From Limnohabitans sp. (GTDB taxonomy: Bacteria; Planctomycetota; Phycisphaerae; Phycisphaerales; SM1A02): DNA of 9,673 bases. Under the pieces are notes generated by a model. That model ran no database searches and was not told the origin of the DNA. It saw only the letters and a program-made list of their open reading frames with translations. Shown here piece by piece: positions 8,157-9,673 of this stretch. Location: positions 1 to 9,673 of the forward strand of contig JASGCF010000003.1 of assembly GCA_030054275.1 (NCBI GenBank), given 5' to 3'. Position numbers and translations under genes: made by a program. Numbering within the stretch: position 1 is the stretch's first letter; every line of letters begins with the position of its first letter.

Positions 8157-8801
8157 ATGCCAACCTATGAATATGTTTGCCGCGCCTGCGGACACGAGTT
8201 CGAAGAGTTTCAGTCGATCAAGGCTGATCCGATTGCTGTCTGTCCGAAGTGCAGAAAGAAAAAGGTCGAACGCAAGATCGGTCTCGGCGGAGCTGTGATT
8301 TTCAAAGGCGGCGGTTTCTACGAGACCGACTATCGCAGCGAGAGTTACAAGTCGGGCGAGGATGCAGAAAAGAAGGCGAACAATCCGGCACCTGCTGCGA
8401 GCGATGCTGCGAACTCAAGCAAGAACTCCACTGGTGCAGCGCTGAAATCTGACTCGAAAAGAGCAGGAGCGGCGGAACCGATGCCCAGTGCGCAAGATGC
8501 CGCGCGAGGTGACACGCGAGGTAACACGCGAGGTAACACGCGAGGTGACACGCGAGGTGACACCAAAGCGAAGCAAGCGCCTGACGCGAACGCTGCAGCC
8601 TCAGGCGATACATCCGCAGCCGCTGCGGAGAAAAAGCGTATCGAGGATCGCGCGACACATCCTTCGCGCATCGGCCGCGGTATTGGCAATGTGGTGAAGA
8701 AGTCGTCGGATGCGGCGCGAGTCGCCAAATCGGCAAACTCGTCGGCGAAATCAGCCGCGAAAGGCTCTTCAAAGATCACGAAGAAATCCTCGCGGAAGTG
8801 A
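8157..8801 (+). CDS. FmdB-type zinc-ribbon protein with long basic, repeat-bearing tail
   Basis: The first ~55 residues are a putative regulatory FmdB-family zinc ribbon: MPTYEYVCRACGHEF with Cys8 and Cys11, CPKC with Cys29 and Cys32, then GGAVIFKGGGFYETDY, a near-standard ending of the core. Family members are usually about 70-110 residues with no firmly known biochemical role; this one has 214. The extra ~150 residues are low-complexity Ala/Ser/Lys, containing RGDT/RGNT repeats (about 118-136) encoded by a 12-bp DNA repeat. The end is strongly basic (SSAKSAAKGSSKITKKSSRK), reminiscent of histone-H1-like tails and possibly nucleic-acid binding; that is inference. GAAGG lies 7 bases before the ATG. 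The gene starts 30 bp after grpE and is probably co-transcribed, which may mean shared expression with the chaperones rather than shared function. Confidence 0.9.
   Translation: MPTYEYVCRACGHEFEEFQSIKADPIAVCPKCRKKKVERKIGLGGAVIFKGGGFYETDYRSESYKSGEDAEKKANNPAPAASDAANSSKNSTGAALKSDSKRAGAAEPMPSAQDAARGDTRGNTRGNTRGDTRGDTKAKQAPDANAAASGDTSAAAAEKKRIEDRATHPSRIGRGIGNVVKKSSDAARVAKSANSSAKSAAKGSSKITKKSSRK
8503..8562 (+). repeat. Five tandem 12-bp repeats inside the FmdB-type gene
   Basis: The unit CGCGAGGTGACA occurs five times head to tail. Copies 2 and 3 carry A instead of G at position 9, changing Asp to Asn in the protein (RGDT to RGNT). Because 12 is a multiple of 3, copy-number changes keep the frame. 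Near identity at silent positions points to recent slippage expansion. Confidence 0.95.
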
Positions 8802-8856
8802 ATGAAGTTCGCGCTGCGCGCGCGCTCCTCGACACGGAAAGTTGCCAGAGCCCGCG

Positions 8857-8871
8857 TACACTGTGCGCGTG
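8857..8871 (+). promoter_or_regulatory. Candidate -10 for leaderless transcription of the RNase R gene
   Basis: TACACT (8857-8862) is followed by 6 bases (GTGCGC) and the GTG start at 8869, the same geometry as at moxR. No Shine-Dalgarno and no good -35 are visible. A start of transcription at the GTG is inferred from spacing only. Confidence 0.4.
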
Positions 8872-9673
8872 TCACTTCGATTCAAGAGCCGCATTCTCGA
8901 CCACCTCGCACACCGGAACTACCTTCCGATTTACATGAATGAGGTGGCGCGGCAGTTGCGCGTCGCTGAGGAAGACGAAGCCGAGTTCACGGATACCGTT
9001 CGTGATCTCGCAGAAGCAGGTCTTCTTGACATCGGTCAAGACGACAAACTGCGCCTTCCGCGCATGCCCGAAGAAGTTGAGGGCATGATCAAACTGACGC
9101 CGCGCGGCATCGGGTTTTTGAAAACGGCAATTGATTATCGCGAGGGCGACCTTTTCATCCCCGAAGGTGAAACGAAAGACGCTGTAAGTGGTGATCGAGT
9201 GCGCGTGCGTGTCGTACGCCGAGGCGATCGATGGAATCGCGGCTTCGGCTCGACTCCCACAGGCGCGCGTGATGATCTCTTCGGACGCGTGTTGGAAGTC
9301 GTTGCGCGCGGACAGTCGCGCTTTGCAGGTGAACTTGTGCAACGCGGCCGCGAGTGGATTGTCGAGCCAGATGGTCGCGCGATTCGCGAGCCCATCGTCG
9401 TGCGCGATCCAGGTGCGAAAAACGCAAAGGCTGGTGACAAGGTTGTCGTCGACATCATCTTGTGGCCAGAGGGCGGCGCGCTTGCGGAAGGCGTGATTGT
9501 CGAAGTGCTCGGTGAAGCCGGCAGACCAGATGTCGAGACACAAGCCACGATCGCAACCTATCTCATTCGCGAGATTTTTCCGCCAGAAGCGCTCGAACAG
9601 GCCCGCGCTGCGGCGGCAGAGTTTGCTCTCGCAACACGCGAGGCGGAATCACGCGAGGCGGAAGCATGCGAGG
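8869..9673 (+). CDS. rnr: Ribonuclease R, N-terminal part (runs off the right edge)
   Basis: RNase R is a processive 3'-to-5' exoribonuclease of the RNase II/RNB family that degrades structured RNA. From the GTG at 8869 there are 268 open codons with no stop. A winged-helix domain lies at about 3-60 (RILDHLAHRNYLPIYMNEVA). The first cold-shock-like domain is near 72-150 (ITKLTPRG-like IKLTPRGIGF, GDLFIPEGETKDAVSGDRVRV, LFGRVLEVVARGQSRFAGEL). The second is near 160-217 (GDKVVVDIILWPEG, GVIVEVLGEAG). DVETQATIATYLIREIFPPEAL (221-242) leads towards the RNB catalytic domain, which is outside the window. The start is set by the winged-helix boundary and the TACACT box; there is no ribosome-binding site. 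At the window edge the linker holds a 15-bp tandem repeat. Catalytic residues cannot be checked. RNase II is the less likely alternative. Confidence 0.9.
   Translation, partial: MSLRFKSRILDHLAHRNYLPIYMNEVARQLRVAEEDEAEFTDTVRDLAEAGLLDIGQDDKLRLPRMPEEVEGMIKLTPRGIGFLKTAIDYREGDLFIPEGETKDAVSGDRVRVRVVRRGDRWNRGFGSTPTGARDDLFGRVLEVVARGQSRFAGELVQRGREWIVEPDGRAIREPIVVRDPGAKNAKAGDKVVVDIILWPEGGALAEGVIVEVLGEAGRPDVETQATIATYLIREIFPPEALEQARAAAAEFALATREAESREAEACE
9636..9673 (+). repeat. 15-bp tandem repeat in the RNase R gene at the window edge
   Basis: ACGCGAGGCGGAATC (9636-9650) is repeated as ACGCGAGGCGGAAGC (9651-9665), followed by a partial third copy, ATGCGAGG, to the last base. In frame it encodes a repeated S/T-R-E-A-E pattern between the cold-shock domains and the expected RNB domain. 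How far it continues is unknown. Confidence 0.8.

Noticed and set aside
8503..8562. CRISPR-like array
   Set aside because: The units are 12 bp, contiguous and in frame with no spacers, so this is a coding tandem repeat.
8345..8875. Minus-strand frame opposite the FmdB-type gene with a repeated SPRVLPRV pattern
   Set aside because: The repeat is only the reverse reading of the 12-bp array; the plus-strand frame has the zinc-ribbon cysteines and a good ribosome-binding site.

Overview
The window reads as bacterial chromosome, GC-rich (roughly 60 % by eye), densely coding and without mobile elements, CRISPR or RNA genes that I can see. A membrane protein headed by a CxxCGYDLxGL...GRCPECG zinc ribbon, together with a groEL-groES-groEL block, suggests Planctomycetota, perhaps a Phycisphaerae-like lineage. 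This assignment is inference from protein style; no marker gene is present.

Layout. Bases 1-1208 (minus strand) hold a MoxR-family AAA+ ATPase whose stop overlaps the start of queC (ATGA); queC runs off the left edge. A 101-bp divergent spacer with a perfect 8-bp inverted repeat leads into a plus-strand zinc-ribbon membrane protein (1310-2182). A 357-bp gene-free stretch with several hairpins follows. Next come groEL1 (2540-4243), groES (4352-4645) and groEL2 (4682-6295), closed by a strong GAAA-loop hairpin. A second chaperone block follows: dnaJ (6424-7560), grpE (7587-8126) and an FmdB-type zinc-ribbon gene with a long basic tail (8157-8801). The N-terminal half of RNase R starts at 8869 and leaves the right edge.

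How the genes work together. Bases 2540-8126 form a proteostasis cluster: two different Hsp60 chaperonins share one Hsp10 co-chaperonin, followed by the J-protein and nucleotide-exchange factor of the Hsp70 cycle. dnaK is not in the window, and dnaJ precedes grpE. The two GroELs have diverged in complementary ways. GroEL1 keeps a canonical nucleotide-loop region and a Gly-Gly-Met tail with an added His/Asp motif, but has changed apical client/GroES-binding positions. GroEL2 keeps the canonical apical residues, but has an altered nucleotide-loop neighbourhood and no tail.

I do not see a wholly new defence or metabolic system. The points most worth a second look are the divergent chaperonin pair, matched TACACT-N6-start architectures at moxR and the RNase R gene that suggest leaderless transcription, possible heat-shock promoters, the inverted repeat before the zinc-ribbon gene, and in-gene tandem repeats.
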